A DNA stretch of 64,000 nt. It comes from Mycobacterium sp. DL440 (GTDB lineage: Bacteria; Actinomycetota; Actinomycetes; Mycobacteriales; Mycobacteriaceae). The position numbers were made by a program, and so were the translations under genes. Below the pieces are notes generated by a model. That model worked only from the letters and a program-made list of their open reading frames with translations. It was not told the origin of the DNA and ran no database searches. Shown here one piece after another: positions 29,943-38,592 of this stretch. Position 1 is the stretch's first letter; every line of letters begins with the position of its first letter. Where the stretch lies: assembly GCF_011745145.1 (NCBI RefSeq), contig NZ_CP050191.1, positions 1,267,991 to 1,331,990 on the forward strand. The letters are read 5' to 3'.

Positions 29943-31184
29943 TCAGCGGTCGGGCAGGGCGTGCTCGACGATCGGCCGACGCGGATGCGGTTCCCGCTCG
30001 GCACGTTTGGCGGCCAGATAGACCTGGCTGGTTTCGGCGGCCACGGTGTGCCAGTCGAAGTCGGCGCTGAGGCGTTCGCGCGCAGCGATCGCCCGGCGCT
30101 GGGCGGCCTCGGGATCATCGAGCACTGCGCGGACCGCCGCGGCGAGCCCCACCACATCCCGTGGCGCGAAGGACATTCCGGTCTGGCCGTCGATCACCGC
30201 TTCGCCCAGGCCGCCCACATTGGAGGTCACCAGCGGGGTGCCGGTGGCCGCGGCCTCCAGCGCCACGATGCCGAACGGCTCGTAGTGGCTGGGCAGCACG
30301 GCAGCGTCGGCCGCCTGCAGGGCCTGCAGCAATTCCTGGTGGTCGAGTCGCCCGACGAATCGGGTTGCCTTGAGCACCTTGTGCTTTCGGGCCTGGTCGA
30401 CGAGCCACTGCTGCTGGGTGCCGTCGCCGGCGATGGTCAGGGTGGTGCCGGGGTGCGCACGGCGGACGCGGGGCAGGGCCGCGATTGCGTCGTGCACGCC
30501 CTTTTCGTATTCCAGGCGACCGAGGTAGAGCAACTCCGGTGGCCCCTGGCGGGGACGCCGTGGCGCGAACGGCCAGAGGTCGGCGTCGATCCCGTTGCGG
30601 ATCACCCTGATCTCGGACAGTTCTGGTCCGAACAGTTCGGCGATCTCATCGCTCATCGACGCCGAACATGTGATCAGCGAATCGGATTCGCGCACCAGCC
30701 AGGACTCCACGGCGTGTACCTGGCGGCTGATCGGCCCGGAGACCCATCCGGAATGCCGCCCGGCCTCAGTGGCATGGATGGTGGAAACCAGTGGTACATC
30801 GAAATATTCGGCCAGGGCGATGGCGGGGTGGGCGACCAGCCAGTCGTGGGCGTGCACGATGTCGGGCACCCAGCGATCGCCCGAATAGTCTTTGACGGAA
30901 AGGCCGGTACGCACCATCGCGTGGCCCATGGCCAGGGTCCAGGCCATCATGTCCGTACCGAACTCGAACTCATGCGGATCCTGGGCGGCGGCCACCACCC
31001 GTACGCCCTCGCTGACCTCGTCAGTGGACGGATGCGTGCTCGGATCGGTGTCGGTGGGCCTGCGGCTGAGGACCACGACCTCGTGACCGGCTTCGGCCAG
31101 CGCGGTGGCCAGGTGGTGGACATGTCGGCCCAGACCGCCCACGACGACGGGCGGGTACTCCCATGACACCATCAGGATCTTCAT
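29943..31184 (-). CDS. alpha-(1->4)-glucosyltransferase, GT4 family (Rv3032-like)
   Basis: A 413-residue GT-B glycosyltransferase that elongates alpha-1,4-glucans used for methylglucose lipopolysaccharide and intracellular or capsular glucan. Motifs: MKILMVSWEYPPVVVGGLGRH with the Gly-rich loop GGLG (residues 16-19), acceptor site VHAHDWLV, donor-binding LYLGRLEYEKG and the EX7E motif in PFGIVALEAAATGTPLV. Nearly the whole sequence agrees with what I recall for Rv3032. The ATG start needs no revision. It lies 91 bases downstream of the GH57 gene on the same strand and is probably in its operon. Confidence 0.95.
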   Translation of the reverse strand: MKILMVSWEYPPVVVGGLGRHVHHLATALAEAGHEVVVLSRRPTDTDPSTHPSTDEVSEGVRVVAAAQDPHEFEFGTDMMAWTLAMGHAMVRTGLSVKDYSGDRWVPDIVHAHDWLVAHPAIALAEYFDVPLVSTIHATEAGRHSGWVSGPISRQVHAVESWLVRESDSLITCSASMSDEIAELFGPELSEIRVIRNGIDADLWPFAPRRPRQGPPELLYLGRLEYEKGVHDAIAALPRVRRAHPGTTLTIAGDGTQQQWLVDQARKHKVLKATRFVGRLDHQELLQALQAADAAVLPSHYEPFGIVALEAAATGTPLVTSNVGGLGEAVIDGQTGMSFAPRDVVGLAAAVRAVLDDPEAAQRRAIAARERLSADFDWHTVAAETSQVYLAAKRAEREPHPRRPIVEHALPDR

Positions 31185-31275
31185 GACTGCGTGCCTTCAT
31201 GCCGGTGCGTGTGTGCGGACAATGCTGAGGATCGGCGGCGTGTCGGGTGGCAGACGCGCACGCTCGCGATGGTGG

Positions 31276-32877
31276 TCATTTTGGCAGACGCCGGGCGTCG
31301 AGGGCGCCGAACAGGCCGTCGGCCTTGTTCCAGCCGTCGGCGAGGCGCTCGGCATGGTCGCGACGGCCCGAGGCCAGTGCGTCGGAGATCTCGCGGGTCG
31401 CGTGGGCGTGCAGGTGAGCGCGGTAGCGCGCGTATTCGGCGGCTGAATCCTTGCTCACCATGAACGGCCAGTCACTGGACACCGTCAACAGGGTCTCCCG
31501 CAGGATCTGATCGGCCACCCGGTCGCGCGGGGTTGGCGCACCCACCGCGGCGTGCTGGGTGAGCGCCTTGTCCACGGTGCTCATGGCGCCGTCGACCACC
31601 TCGCTGTTGAGCGCCACCAGATCGGCCACCTTCTCGCCGTTCCAGACCTGCCAGTTCTTGCCTGAACCCCATGAGCTGGGCGGTAATTCGACGGGCGCAC
31701 CGACGAAACCCTGGGCCTTGGCGTCCGCGAGGGTGCCCACCCGCACGCCGGCCTCGGGCAGTGCCCGCAGCACCCGGCCCAGCCACTCCGGGCCCTCGTA
31801 CCACCAGTGTCCGAACAGTTCGGTGTCGAACGCGGCCACCACATGGGCCGGGCGACCGATCCGCTCGCTCTCGCTGATCAACCGGCGCCGGACCACCGCG
31901 ACGAAGTCGGCGACATGCTCGTCGATCGCACGGTCGGCGCGCTGCGGATCGTAGGGCGCCTTCTCGTCGGACGGGACATTGCGACCGGTGACGCGGGACG
32001 GCTTGAGGCCCGTCGTGTGGTCGTAGGTGTGGAAATCCCGGTAGGCGGCGTGACCGGGGTAGCCCGACTTGGGCGACCAGACGCGGTAGCTGACCTGGAG
32101 GTCGCGGCCGAAGGCCACCACGTCGGACTCGCCGACGGGCCGGCCGAGCGCGGTGTCACCGTGCAGCGACGGGCCGTCGACCATGAAATGGCCGACACCG
32201 GCCGCGGCGTAACCGGTTTCCATACCCGGCGCGTACGCGCATTCGGGCGCCCAGATGCCGACCGGGGTGTGCCCGAACCGCTGCTGCGCGTCGGCCAGCC
32301 CCTCGCGCAGCGCGAACTCGCGCAACCGGGGGTTGAGCAGCGGCTGGAACGGGTGCGCCAGCGGGCCGCCGAGCAGTTCGATGGTCTCGGCGTCGATCAG
32401 CTGACGCAACAGCCCGCTGGCGCCGTGACTCCAGTAGGTGGTGAACTCCTCGATGGCTGCGCCGGCCTCGGAATACTCGCGAATCCCGAACTGCCGCAAA
32501 CCTTCTGGCTCGCGCAGCGTCGTCGCCTCCTGGGCGCGCAGCTGCCAGTTGGATAGCCAGTGGTGCATACCCGTCAGGCAGTAGGGGTCATCGAGCTGGG
32601 CGGTGACCACCGGCGTCATGCCGAGGGTGATCAGGTGGCTGCGATCTTCGGCGGCCAGGCCCCGCAGCACGCGCATCAACGGCAGGTACGCCGCGGCCCA
32701 GGACTGGTAGAGCCATTCCTCGCCGACCGGCCAGCGGCCGTGATGGGCCAGCCAGGGCAGGTGGGTGTGTAGGACGAGCGTGAATAACCCCGGAGCCGGG
32801 TCGCCGGCGACATTGGGCCGGGGCGCCGGATCGCCGGCGACATTGGGCCCCGGAGCCGGGTCGGGATTCGAGGTCAC
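31276..32877 (-). CDS. GH57 family 1,4-alpha-glucan branching-type enzyme (Rv3031-like)
   Basis: A 533-residue GH57 protein. The N-terminal LFTLVLHTHLPWL starts the catalytic beta/alpha barrel; Glu212 in IWAPECAY is the nucleophile and Asp351 in AAFDTELFGHWW the acid/base residue. The C-terminal helical domain contains SSDWPFMVSKDSA, typical of GH57 branching enzymes. Residues 5-30 are unusual: a decapeptide of the form GDPAPxPNVA repeated nearly three times, encoded by a 30-bp tandem repeat. Translation starts at GTG 32877, overlapping the TGA of the upstream methyltransferase. Proposed role in the family: processing or branching of the MGLP glucan precursor. Confidence 0.93.
   Translation of the reverse strand: MTSNPDPAPGPNVAGDPAPRPNVAGDPAPGLFTLVLHTHLPWLAHHGRWPVGEEWLYQSWAAAYLPLMRVLRGLAAEDRSHLITLGMTPVVTAQLDDPYCLTGMHHWLSNWQLRAQEATTLREPEGLRQFGIREYSEAGAAIEEFTTYWSHGASGLLRQLIDAETIELLGGPLAHPFQPLLNPRLREFALREGLADAQQRFGHTPVGIWAPECAYAPGMETGYAAAGVGHFMVDGPSLHGDTALGRPVGESDVVAFGRDLQVSYRVWSPKSGYPGHAAYRDFHTYDHTTGLKPSRVTGRNVPSDEKAPYDPQRADRAIDEHVADFVAVVRRRLISESERIGRPAHVVAAFDTELFGHWWYEGPEWLGRVLRALPEAGVRVGTLADAKAQGFVGAPVELPPSSWGSGKNWQVWNGEKVADLVALNSEVVDGAMSTVDKALTQHAAVGAPTPRDRVADQILRETLLTVSSDWPFMVSKDSAAEYARYRAHLHAHATREISDALASGRRDHAERLADGWNKADGLFGALDARRLPK
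32791..32865. repeat. 30-bp tandem repeat, 2.5 copies, in GH57 gene
   Basis: Plus-strand blocks at 32791-32820, 32821-32850 and 32851-32865 repeat with a 30-bp period; CGCCGGCGACATTGGGCC is identical in the first two. The repeat is in frame and encodes 10-residue Pro/Ala-rich units at the N-terminus of the GH57 enzyme, absent from the M. tuberculosis sequence I recall. Confidence 0.85.
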
Positions 32878-33647
32878 GGCCGCACCGCGATCGCCACCAG
32901 ATCGAGGCTGTCGTCAATGTTGCGCTCGTCGGCGGAAGTCAGGTCGAAATCGTCGATGCTCACCGCGGCCACATCGGCGAGCAGCCGCTCGGGCCACGGT
33001 GCGTCGGCCACGGCGCGCTGCACCTGCGCCTCGATGATCGACCCGCCGTGCCGGGCGTCCAGCTCCGCGAGCCCGGCGCCGTGAAAGACGCCGAGCATCG
33101 ACTCGACGGTGAATCCGGCGTCCTGCAGCAGCTCGGTCAGCTCAGCGCCATTGAGTTCACGGGTGTGGAACGGGTTGAGCGGGGTGTCCCGACCGGGGGA
33201 GAAGGTGATGCGGTTGGGGGTGGAGACCAGGAATACGCCGCCGGGCCGCAGCACGCGGAAGCACTCGGAGACGAACTGCGCCTGGTCCCAGAGATGCTCG
33301 ATGACCTGGAAGTTGACGACGACGTCGACCGACTGGTCGGCCAGGGGCAGCTCGGCGAGGTTGCCGTGCTGGATCTCCACCCGGGGGTAGCGGGCGCGCA
33401 CGTGTGCCACCGTCGCCTCGTCGTAATCGAGTGCCACGACGCGGCGCGCCACGTCGGCGATCAGATCGGCGCCGTAGCCCTCACCGCAGCCGGCCTCCAG
33501 GACCTCACGATCGACGCACCGGTCGGCCAGTCGCTGATACACCACCTCATGGCGGCGGAACCAGTAGTTCTCCTCCGCCAGGCCGGGAATGGTCCGCTCG
33601 CCGGTAAGAGGAAGGGCGTTATCCGGGTCGCCAACGATTGCGCTCAT
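32874..33647 (-). CDS. SAM-dependent methyltransferase of the MGLP cluster (Rv3030-like)
   Basis: A 257-residue class I methyltransferase. Motif I is VLEAGCGEGYGADLIAD (about residues 49-65), followed by ALDYDEATVAHVRARYP, the acidic LADQSVDVVVNFQVIEHL segment and LRPGGVFLVSTPN. The conserved ENYWFRRHEVVY stretch before the fold is characteristic of this family. It is proposed to methylate glucose residues of the methylglucose lipopolysaccharide. It is first in a minus-strand group with the GH57 and glucosyltransferase genes, and its TGA overlaps the GH57 GTG, which implies coupled expression. The ATG at 33645-33647 has no strong ribosome site. Confidence 0.93.
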   Translation of the reverse strand: MSAIVGDPDNALPLTGERTIPGLAEENYWFRRHEVVYQRLADRCVDREVLEAGCGEGYGADLIADVARRVVALDYDEATVAHVRARYPRVEIQHGNLAELPLADQSVDVVVNFQVIEHLWDQAQFVSECFRVLRPGGVFLVSTPNRITFSPGRDTPLNPFHTRELNGAELTELLQDAGFTVESMLGVFHGAGLAELDARHGGSIIEAQVQRAVADAPWPERLLADVAAVSIDDFDLTSADERNIDDSLDLVAIAVRP

Positions 33648-33709
33648 TGGAAGGCAGGCTAACCCAGGCTTACCCAGGTTGAAGGGGTCGGTGGCGAATA
33701 ACCAACGGT

Positions 33710-33737
33710 TCCCCTACCTCCGGGGTGTGGTAGGGGA
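33710..33737. promoter_or_regulatory. 9-bp perfect inverted repeat between Rv3030-like gene and fixA
   Basis: TCCCCTACC at 33710-33718 and GGTAGGGGA at 33729-33737 are exact complements separated by 10 bases. There is no T-run on either side, so it is not a classical terminator; it lies 138 bases before fixA and 63 bases before the divergent methyltransferase gene. Role unknown. Confidence 0.5.
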
Positions 33738-33788
33738 GGCCGGAATACAAAGTCCGACCAGCTATGGTGTTTCTGCGAACCATCAAAA

Positions 33789-33804
33789 GTTACCGACCGG
33801 TAAC
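33789..33804. promoter_or_regulatory. operator-like palindrome upstream of fixA
   Basis: GTTACCGACCGGTAAC at 33789-33804 is a 16-bp palindrome with seven of eight positions symmetric. Its size and symmetry resemble TetR-family operators. It is placed about 70-85 bases before the fixA ATG, in the 228-base divergent intergenic region. Confidence 0.5.
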
Positions 33805-33875
33805 ATGATGCTAGTTGCCTAGAACGTGATATGAGCCCGGGCTACCGGTCTCATCGAGGAGGACGAACCAGAGTC

Positions 33876-34667
33876 ATGACGAACATCGTGGTCCTGATCA
33901 AACAGGTCCCAGACACTTGGTCGGAGCGCAAGCTGTCCGACGGCGATTTCACCCTCGACCGCGAGGCTGCCGACGCCGTGCTCGACGAGATCAACGAGCG
34001 CGCCGTGGAAGAGGCGCTGTTGATCAAGGAGCGCGAGGGTGGAGACAGCACTGTCACCGTGCTGACCGCCGGCCCGGAGCGCGCCACCGAGGCGATCCGC
34101 AAGGCGCTGTCGATGGGTGCCGACAAGGCTGTGCACCTCAAGGACGACGGCCTGCACGGCTCCGACGTGATCCAGACGGGGTGGGCGCTGGCCCGCGCGC
34201 TGGGCACCATCGAGGGCACCGAGCTGGTCATCGCCGGTAACGAGGCCACCGACGGCGTTGGCGGCGCAGTCCCGGCCGTGATCGCCGAGTACCTCGGTCT
34301 GCCGCAGCTCACCCACGTGCGCAAGCTGACGGTCGAGGGCGGCAAGGTCACCGCCGAGCGTGAGACCGACGAGGGCGTGTTCAGCCTCGAAGCCGCGCTG
34401 CCGGCCGTGGTCAGCGTCAACGAGAAGATCAACGAGCCCCGCTTCCCCTCCTTCAAGGGCATCATGGCCGCGAAGAAGAAGGAAGTCACCGTGCTCACCC
34501 TCGCCGAGATCGGCGTGGAAGCCGATGAGGTCGGCGTCGCCAATGCCGGTTCCAAGGTGCTGTCTTCGACCCCGAAGCCGCCGAAGACCGCTGGTGAGAA
34601 GGTGACCGACGAAGGCGACGGCGGCACCAAGATCGCCGAGTACCTGGTCGCGCAAAAGCTGATCTAG
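33876..34667 (+). CDS. fixA: electron transfer flavoprotein beta subunit
   Basis: A 263-residue EtfB/FixA subunit, which binds AMP and with the alpha subunit carries electrons from acyl-CoA dehydrogenases to the respiratory chain. Diagnostic segments are NIVVLIKQVPDTWSERKL, the ERAVEEALLIKE helix, ALSMGADKAVHLKDD and the AMP-contact GNEATDGVGGAVPAVIAEYLG, shown here with the conserved D-G-x-G core. MAAKKKEV near residue 200 matches the ETF-beta recognition-loop region. ATG 33876 is preferred to an upstream in-frame ATG because it begins the domain and has GAGGAGG upstream. fixB follows after 22 bases. Confidence 0.96.
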   Translation: MTNIVVLIKQVPDTWSERKLSDGDFTLDREAADAVLDEINERAVEEALLIKEREGGDSTVTVLTAGPERATEAIRKALSMGADKAVHLKDDGLHGSDVIQTGWALARALGTIEGTELVIAGNEATDGVGGAVPAVIAEYLGLPQLTHVRKLTVEGGKVTAERETDEGVFSLEAALPAVVSVNEKINEPRFPSFKGIMAAKKKEVTVLTLAEIGVEADEVGVANAGSKVLSSTPKPPKTAGEKVTDEGDGGTKIAEYLVAQKLI

Positions 34668-34689
34668 CAGAAAGACATAACGAGAACTC

Positions 34690-35646
34690 ATGGCTGAAGT
34701 ACTTGTGCTCGCTGAGCACTCCGAAGGCGCATTGAAGAAGGTCAGCGCCGAGCTCATCACCGCCGCCCGTGTGCTGGGTGAGCCTGCCGCTGTCGTGGTG
34801 GGCAAGCCGGGCACCGCGGCCCCGCTGGTCGACGGCCTGAAGGCCGCCGGTGCGGCCAAGATCTACGTCGCCGAGTCTGACGACGCGGAGAGCTACCTGG
34901 TCACCCCCGTCGTCGACGTGCTGGCCGGGCTGGCCGAGACGGCCGCCCCCGCCGGCGTGATCGTCGCCGCCAGCGCTGACGGCAAGGAAGTTGCCGCCCG
35001 CCTGGCCGCGCGCATCGGCTCGGGCCTGCTGATCGACGCGGTCGAGGTCAAGGAGGGTGCGGTGGGCGTCCACAGCATCTTCGGTGGTGCCTTCACCGTC
35101 GAGGCGCAGGTCACCAGTGACACCCCGGTGATCACCGTGCGTCCGGGTGCCATCGAGGCCGCCCCGGCCGCCGGTGCCGGCGAGGTCGTCAACGTCGAGG
35201 TCCCGGCCCAGGCCGAGAACGCGACCAAGATCACCAAGCGCGAACCCGCCGTTGCCGGTGACCGCCCCGAGCTCACCGAGGCCAGTGTCGTGGTCGCCGG
35301 TGGTCGTGGTGTCGGCAGCGCCGAGAGCTTCTCGGTGGTCGAAGAGCTGGCCGACTCGCTGGGTGGTGCCGTCGGTGCCTCCCGTGCCGCGGTCGACTCG
35401 GGTTACTACCCGGGCCAGTTCCAGGTCGGCCAGACCGGTAAGACGGTGTCGCCGCAGCTGTACATCGCCCTGGGCATCTCCGGCGCGATCCAGCACCGCG
35501 CCGGCATGCAGACGTCGAAGACGATCATCGCGGTGAACAAGGACGAGGAAGCTCCGATCTTCGAGATCGCCGACCTCGGCATCGTCGGCGACCTGTTCAA
35601 GGTGAGCCCGCAGCTGACTGAGGCGGTCAAGGCCCGCAAGGGATAG
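34690..35646 (+). CDS. fixB: electron transfer flavoprotein alpha subunit
   Basis: A 318-residue EtfA/FixB subunit that holds the redox-active FAD. The N-terminal domain begins [18 protein letters not shown]. The C-terminal FAD domain shows the ETF-alpha signature: [41 protein letters not shown] and [17 protein letters not shown], then [21 protein letters not shown], all typical. It is the partner of fixA in one operon with 22 bases between them. A strong intrinsic terminator lies 23 bases after the stop, so fixAB is a two-gene unit. Confidence 0.97.
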   Translation: MAEVLVLAEHSEGALKKVSAELITAARVLGEPAAVVVGKPGTAAPLVDGLKAAGAAKIYVAESDDAESYLVTPVVDVLAGLAETAAPAGVIVAASADGKEVAARLAARIGSGLLIDAVEVKEGAVGVHSIFGGAFTVEAQVTSDTPVITVRPGAIEAAPAAGAGEVVNVEVPAQAENATKITKREPAVAGDRPELTEASVVVAGGRGVGSAESFSVVEELADSLGGAVGASRAAVDSGYYPGQFQVGQTGKTVSPQLYIALGISGAIQHRAGMQTSKTIIAVNKDEEAPIFEIADLGIVGDLFKVSPQLTEAVKARKG

Positions 35647-35668
35647 TTCCCCCAAGGCGTCAACGCAG

Positions 35669-35700
35669 AACCCCGGTGCACCTGGTGCGCCGGGGTTTTG
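35669..35700 (+). terminator. intrinsic terminator of fixAB
   Basis: AACCCCGG (35669-35676) pairs with CCGGGGTT (35690-35697), and inside it GCACC pairs with GGTGC, giving a long, GC-rich, almost uninterrupted stem with a very small loop. TTTTG follows directly. This is the clearest Rho-independent terminator in the window. Confidence 0.85.
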
Positions 35701-35892
35701 TGCTGTGTGGGCAATGGTGTGGGGCAAACGGGCGTACACAACGTGCGCCGAGTGCCACGCTGGAGTGACGCTCGAGCCCGAAAGCCACTCTCGTGTGACA
35801 AGGCGGCGGTGCGGCGCGCGGACCCGGGCTGACCCGTCGTGCCGACTACGGACTTTCCAGGGTTTGGATCTCGGCATGCGGTGCCAGTGTTG

Positions 35893-35905
35893 GTGCTGTC
35901 AGCAC
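35893..35905. promoter_or_regulatory. perfect palindrome upstream of the SDR-cupin-nitroreductase operon
   Basis: GTGCTGTCAGCAC at 35893-35905 is a perfect 6+1+6 palindrome located 22 bases before the ATG at 35928, between likely promoter and ribosome site (AGAAAGG). It is a good operator candidate; no regulator gene is adjacent. Confidence 0.45.
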
Positions 35906-35927
35906 GCCAGAGAAAGGTATTCGCACA

Positions 35928-36671
35928 ATGAAAATCACAGTCATAGGTGCCAGCGGCCAGATCGGCTCGCGGGTCGTGCGGTTGCTCACCGAAGCCGGGC
36001 ATGACGTGGTCGCTGCCTCCCTCTCGTCGGGTGCCAACGTCCTCACCGGTGAGGGCCTGGCGGATGCGCTGAGCGGCGCTGAGGTGTTGGTCGACGTGGT
36101 CAACTCGCCCTCGTTCGACGACGGCCCCGTGCTGGACTTCTTCAGCACGTCCTCACGCAATCTGGCGGCCGCCGCGAAGGAGACCGGTGTGGGGCACTAC
36201 GTCGCGTTGTCGATCGTGGGCACCGACGGCCTGCCGGACAGCGGCTACATGCGGGCCAAGGTGGCCCAGGAGAAGAACATCACCGACTCCGGGCTGCCGT
36301 ATTCGATCGTGCGGGCCACGCAGTTCCAGGAGTTCGCCGAGGCCATCACGGGATCGCTGGTGGTGGGCGACGAGGTGCGGGTCCCTGATGCACGGATCCA
36401 GCTGATCTCCGTCGACGACGTGGCCGGTGAGGTGGCCAAGGTGGCTCAGGGTGCTCCGCTCAACGGGATCGTGAACATCGGTGGGCCCGACAAGTTCTCG
36501 TTTGCCGACATGGCACGCGCGGTGCTCGCCAAGCAAGGCGATGACAAGCCCGTCGTGATCGACCCGCAGGCGACGTACTTCGGTACCGCTGTCGACGACA
36601 ACAGCCTGGTCACCGGTGATGACGGGATCCTCGGTGAAACCCGTTGGGCCGACTGGATTGCGGTTCGCTGA
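35928..36671 (+). CDS. NAD(P)-binding atypical SDR (NmrA-like)
   Basis: A 247-residue protein of the atypical SDR / NAD(P)H-binding group. The Rossmann motif is [19 protein letters not shown] (GASGQIG). It lacks a classical YxxxK and contains [22 protein letters not shown] with a substitute Tyr/Lys arrangement, then [17 protein letters not shown], typical of NmrA-like NADPH sensors and quinone oxidoreductases. AGAAAGG precedes the ATG by 10 bases. It is the first gene of an operon with a cupin (1 base between stop and start) and a nitroreductase-family gene, suggesting handling of a quinone or nitroaromatic compound. Exact substrate unknown. Confidence 0.87.
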   Translation: MKITVIGASGQIGSRVVRLLTEAGHDVVAASLSSGANVLTGEGLADALSGAEVLVDVVNSPSFDDGPVLDFFSTSSRNLAAAAKETGVGHYVALSIVGTDGLPDSGYMRAKVAQEKNITDSGLPYSIVRATQFQEFAEAITGSLVVGDEVRVPDARIQLISVDDVAGEVAKVAQGAPLNGIVNIGGPDKFSFADMARAVLAKQGDDKPVVIDPQATYFGTAVDDNSLVTGDDGILGETRWADWIAVR

Positions 36672-36672
36672 C

Positions 36673-37083
36673 ATGCCTGTCTCAGCTGAGCGCGAGCAGG
36701 CGCTGCATAATGCGATGACCGTGATTGCCACTGCGACACCGCCGTTCATCCCGCCGAACGCCGAAGTGATGACGACCATCATCGAGTGGCCCGCCGGGTC
36801 GCCCGGCGCGCCGGCGCACCGGCACCCGGCCGGACCTGCCTTCGGCTATGTGCTTGAGGGCGAGATGCTCTTCGAGTTGGAGGGTGAGGCGCCTCGGGTG
36901 GTCAAGGCGGGGGAGGCCTTCTGGGAACCGGGCGGTGACGTCATCCACTACTCGGATGCCAACAATCGTGACGACGTTCCCCTGCGATTTCTCGTCAACA
37001 TGCTGTGTGTGCCCGGCGAACCGATGCTCGTCATCGTCGAGGATGACGAATTGGAGGCGCGCAAGGACCGACGAGTCCGCTGA
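36673..37083 (+). CDS. small cupin domain protein
   Basis: A 136-residue single-domain cupin. Cupin motif 1 appears as GAPAHRHPAGPAFGYVLEGEMLFELEG with two His and one Glu as metal ligands (quoted here in pieces: APAHRHPAGP, FGYVLEGE), and motif 2 as GGDVIHYSDANN with the third His. Such proteins act as metal-dependent dioxygenases, isomerases or ligand-binding proteins. The ATG at 36673 lies 1 base after the SDR stop, and the stop overlaps the nitroreductase start as TGATG, so the three genes are tightly coupled. Confidence 0.85.
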   Translation: MPVSAEREQALHNAMTVIATATPPFIPPNAEVMTTIIEWPAGSPGAPAHRHPAGPAFGYVLEGEMLFELEGEAPRVVKAGEAFWEPGGDVIHYSDANNRDDVPLRFLVNMLCVPGEPMLVIVEDDELEARKDRRVR

Positions 37084-37643
37084 TGGGCGAGTTCGGAGAC
37101 GTGGTCCGGTCGCGTCGGTCTTCGCGGATGTTCTTGCCGGACAAACCTGTCCCGCGGGAACTGCTCGATGAGGCACTCGCACTGGCGATCCGGGCGCCGT
37201 CGAACTCCAACACGCAGCCCTGGCACGTCTTTTTCGCCACCGGTGAGCGGCGCGGCGGTGCCCTGGTCTACGGAGCAATGGGGATCGCCCGCGACGACGC
37301 CGAGGGCCGCTGGGCGGCGCAGAAGCGCAACTGGGACTTCTTCCACGCGCCCGTTGCCGGGGTGGTCTGCATGCACCGGGATTTCACCGACGTCGATGCG
37401 GTGGGGGTGGGGATGTTCCTGCAGACCCTGCTGTTGGCGTTGAACGAGCGAGGTGTTGGCAGTTACGTGCAGGTGTCGATCGGGTTCTATCCCGATGTGC
37501 TGCGCGAACTACTCGGGATCCCAGAGGACCTGAAGATCCTCTGTGGCCTGTCGATCGGTTACGCCGACGAGGCATTTCCCGCCAACAACCTGGACACACC
37601 GCGCAATCCGATCGGAGAGAACGTGGTGTTCCTCGACGCCTGA
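37083..37643 (+). CDS. nitroreductase family protein
   Basis: A 186-residue FMN-dependent nitroreductase-like protein. The N-terminus has the FMN-binding RSRRSSRMF element and the conserved APSNSNTQPWHVF (PSN.QPW). The C-terminal LKILCGLSIGYADE and NNLDTPRNPIGENVVFLD match the family. Members reduce nitro groups, quinones or enones with NAD(P)H. The length is slightly short (about 200 is usual), with a shortened middle region. It is the last gene of the SDR-cupin-nitroreductase operon, which fits reduction of a shared substrate. Confidence 0.87.
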   Translation: MGEFGDVVRSRRSSRMFLPDKPVPRELLDEALALAIRAPSNSNTQPWHVFFATGERRGGALVYGAMGIARDDAEGRWAAQKRNWDFFHAPVAGVVCMHRDFTDVDAVGVGMFLQTLLLALNERGVGSYVQVSIGFYPDVLRELLGIPEDLKILCGLSIGYADEAFPANNLDTPRNPIGENVVFLDA

Positions 37644-37731
37644 TCGGGCAGTCCAAAAAGTCACCTGGCGCTCACAGACATGTCATGCGGGCGATGCCGT
37701 ATGGAGACCCGACTGGGCGACCGTGCTGGTT

Positions 37732-38592
37732 ATGAGCACTGCATCTGTACTCATCGCCGCTGATCACACCGACAGCGCGGCGCCCGACGCGCCCCGCTAC
37801 ACCCTGTTGTTGTCCGCCGATCCCGAGCTCATCGAAGCCGCCCAGCGGCTCCGCCACGACGTGTTCACCTCCGAACCCGGATTCGCCCTGAGCGAAGACG
37901 TCGATGGACGCTCGGCTGGTCTGGATGCCGACCGTTTCGACGAGCACTGCGACCACCTGCTGGTACGGGAGGACCGCACCGGTGAGCTGGTGGGTTGCTA
38001 CCGGATGCTGCCGCCGCCGGGTGCCATCGCCGCGGGCGGGCTGTACACCGCCACCGAGTTCGATGTCCGTGGCCTCGACGCGCTGCGACCGTCTCTGGTT
38101 GAGATGGGCCGTGCGGTCGTACGGGCCGATCACCGCAACGGTGCCGTCGTCTTGCTGATGTGGGCGGGCATCCTGGCCTACCTCGACCGCTCGGGGTACG
38201 ACTACGTGACGGGCTGCGTATCGGTGCCGGTCGCAGGCAACGCCGACGGCCCGCCGGGAACGCAGATCCGCGGAGTCCGCGACTTCGTGCGACGCCGCCA
38301 CGCGGCGGCCGCCGAACACACGGTGTACCCGTACCGGCCGGTGGTGCTGGACGGCAGAGAGCTCGACGACATCGACCCGCCGTCGCGGACCACGGTGCCG
38401 CCGCTGATGCGCGGCTATCTGCGCCTCGGTGCGCAGGTCTGCGGGGAACCCGCCCACGACCCCGACTTCGGGGTGGGGGATTTCCCGGCCCTGCTGGACA
38501 AACGACGCGCTGACGTCCGCTACCTCAAACGCCTCCGCTCGGTCTCGGCAGCCGCCGACATGGCCGACGGGACGGCCGGGGACGCGTCATGA
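37732..38592 (+). CDS. OlsB-like N-acyltransferase (Rv3027c-like)
   Basis: A 286-residue GNAT-fold protein of the ornithine-acyl-ACP N-acyltransferase/hemolysin-like family. Diagnostic features are AAQRLRHDVFTSE, DRFDEHCDHLLVRE, GELVGCYRMLPP and LVEMGRAVVRADHRNG, as in OlsB proteins. The C-terminus is Arg-rich (KRRADVRYLKRLRS). It probably attaches a fatty acyl group to an amino acid. ATG 37732 is chosen because it begins the domain; in-frame starts further upstream lie inside the nitroreductase gene. The stop overlaps the ATG of the PlsC-type acyltransferase gene (ATGA), the same OlsB-OlsA pairing seen in ornithine-lipid producers. Confidence 0.85.
   Translation: MSTASVLIAADHTDSAAPDAPRYTLLLSADPELIEAAQRLRHDVFTSEPGFALSEDVDGRSAGLDADRFDEHCDHLLVREDRTGELVGCYRMLPPPGAIAAGGLYTATEFDVRGLDALRPSLVEMGRAVVRADHRNGAVVLLMWAGILAYLDRSGYDYVTGCVSVPVAGNADGPPGTQIRGVRDFVRRRHAAAAEHTVYPYRPVVLDGRELDDIDPPSRTTVPPLMRGYLRLGAQVCGEPAHDPDFGVGDFPALLDKRRADVRYLKRLRSVSAAADMADGTAGDAS

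Noticed and set aside
32791..32865. Repeats resembling a short CRISPR array
   Set aside because: The blocks are contiguous 30-bp tandem repeats without spacers and are in frame inside the GH57 gene.
33648..33875. tRNA or small structured RNA gene in the fixA upstream gap
   Set aside because: The inverted repeat is a single stem; no cloverleaf or anticodon arm can be drawn.
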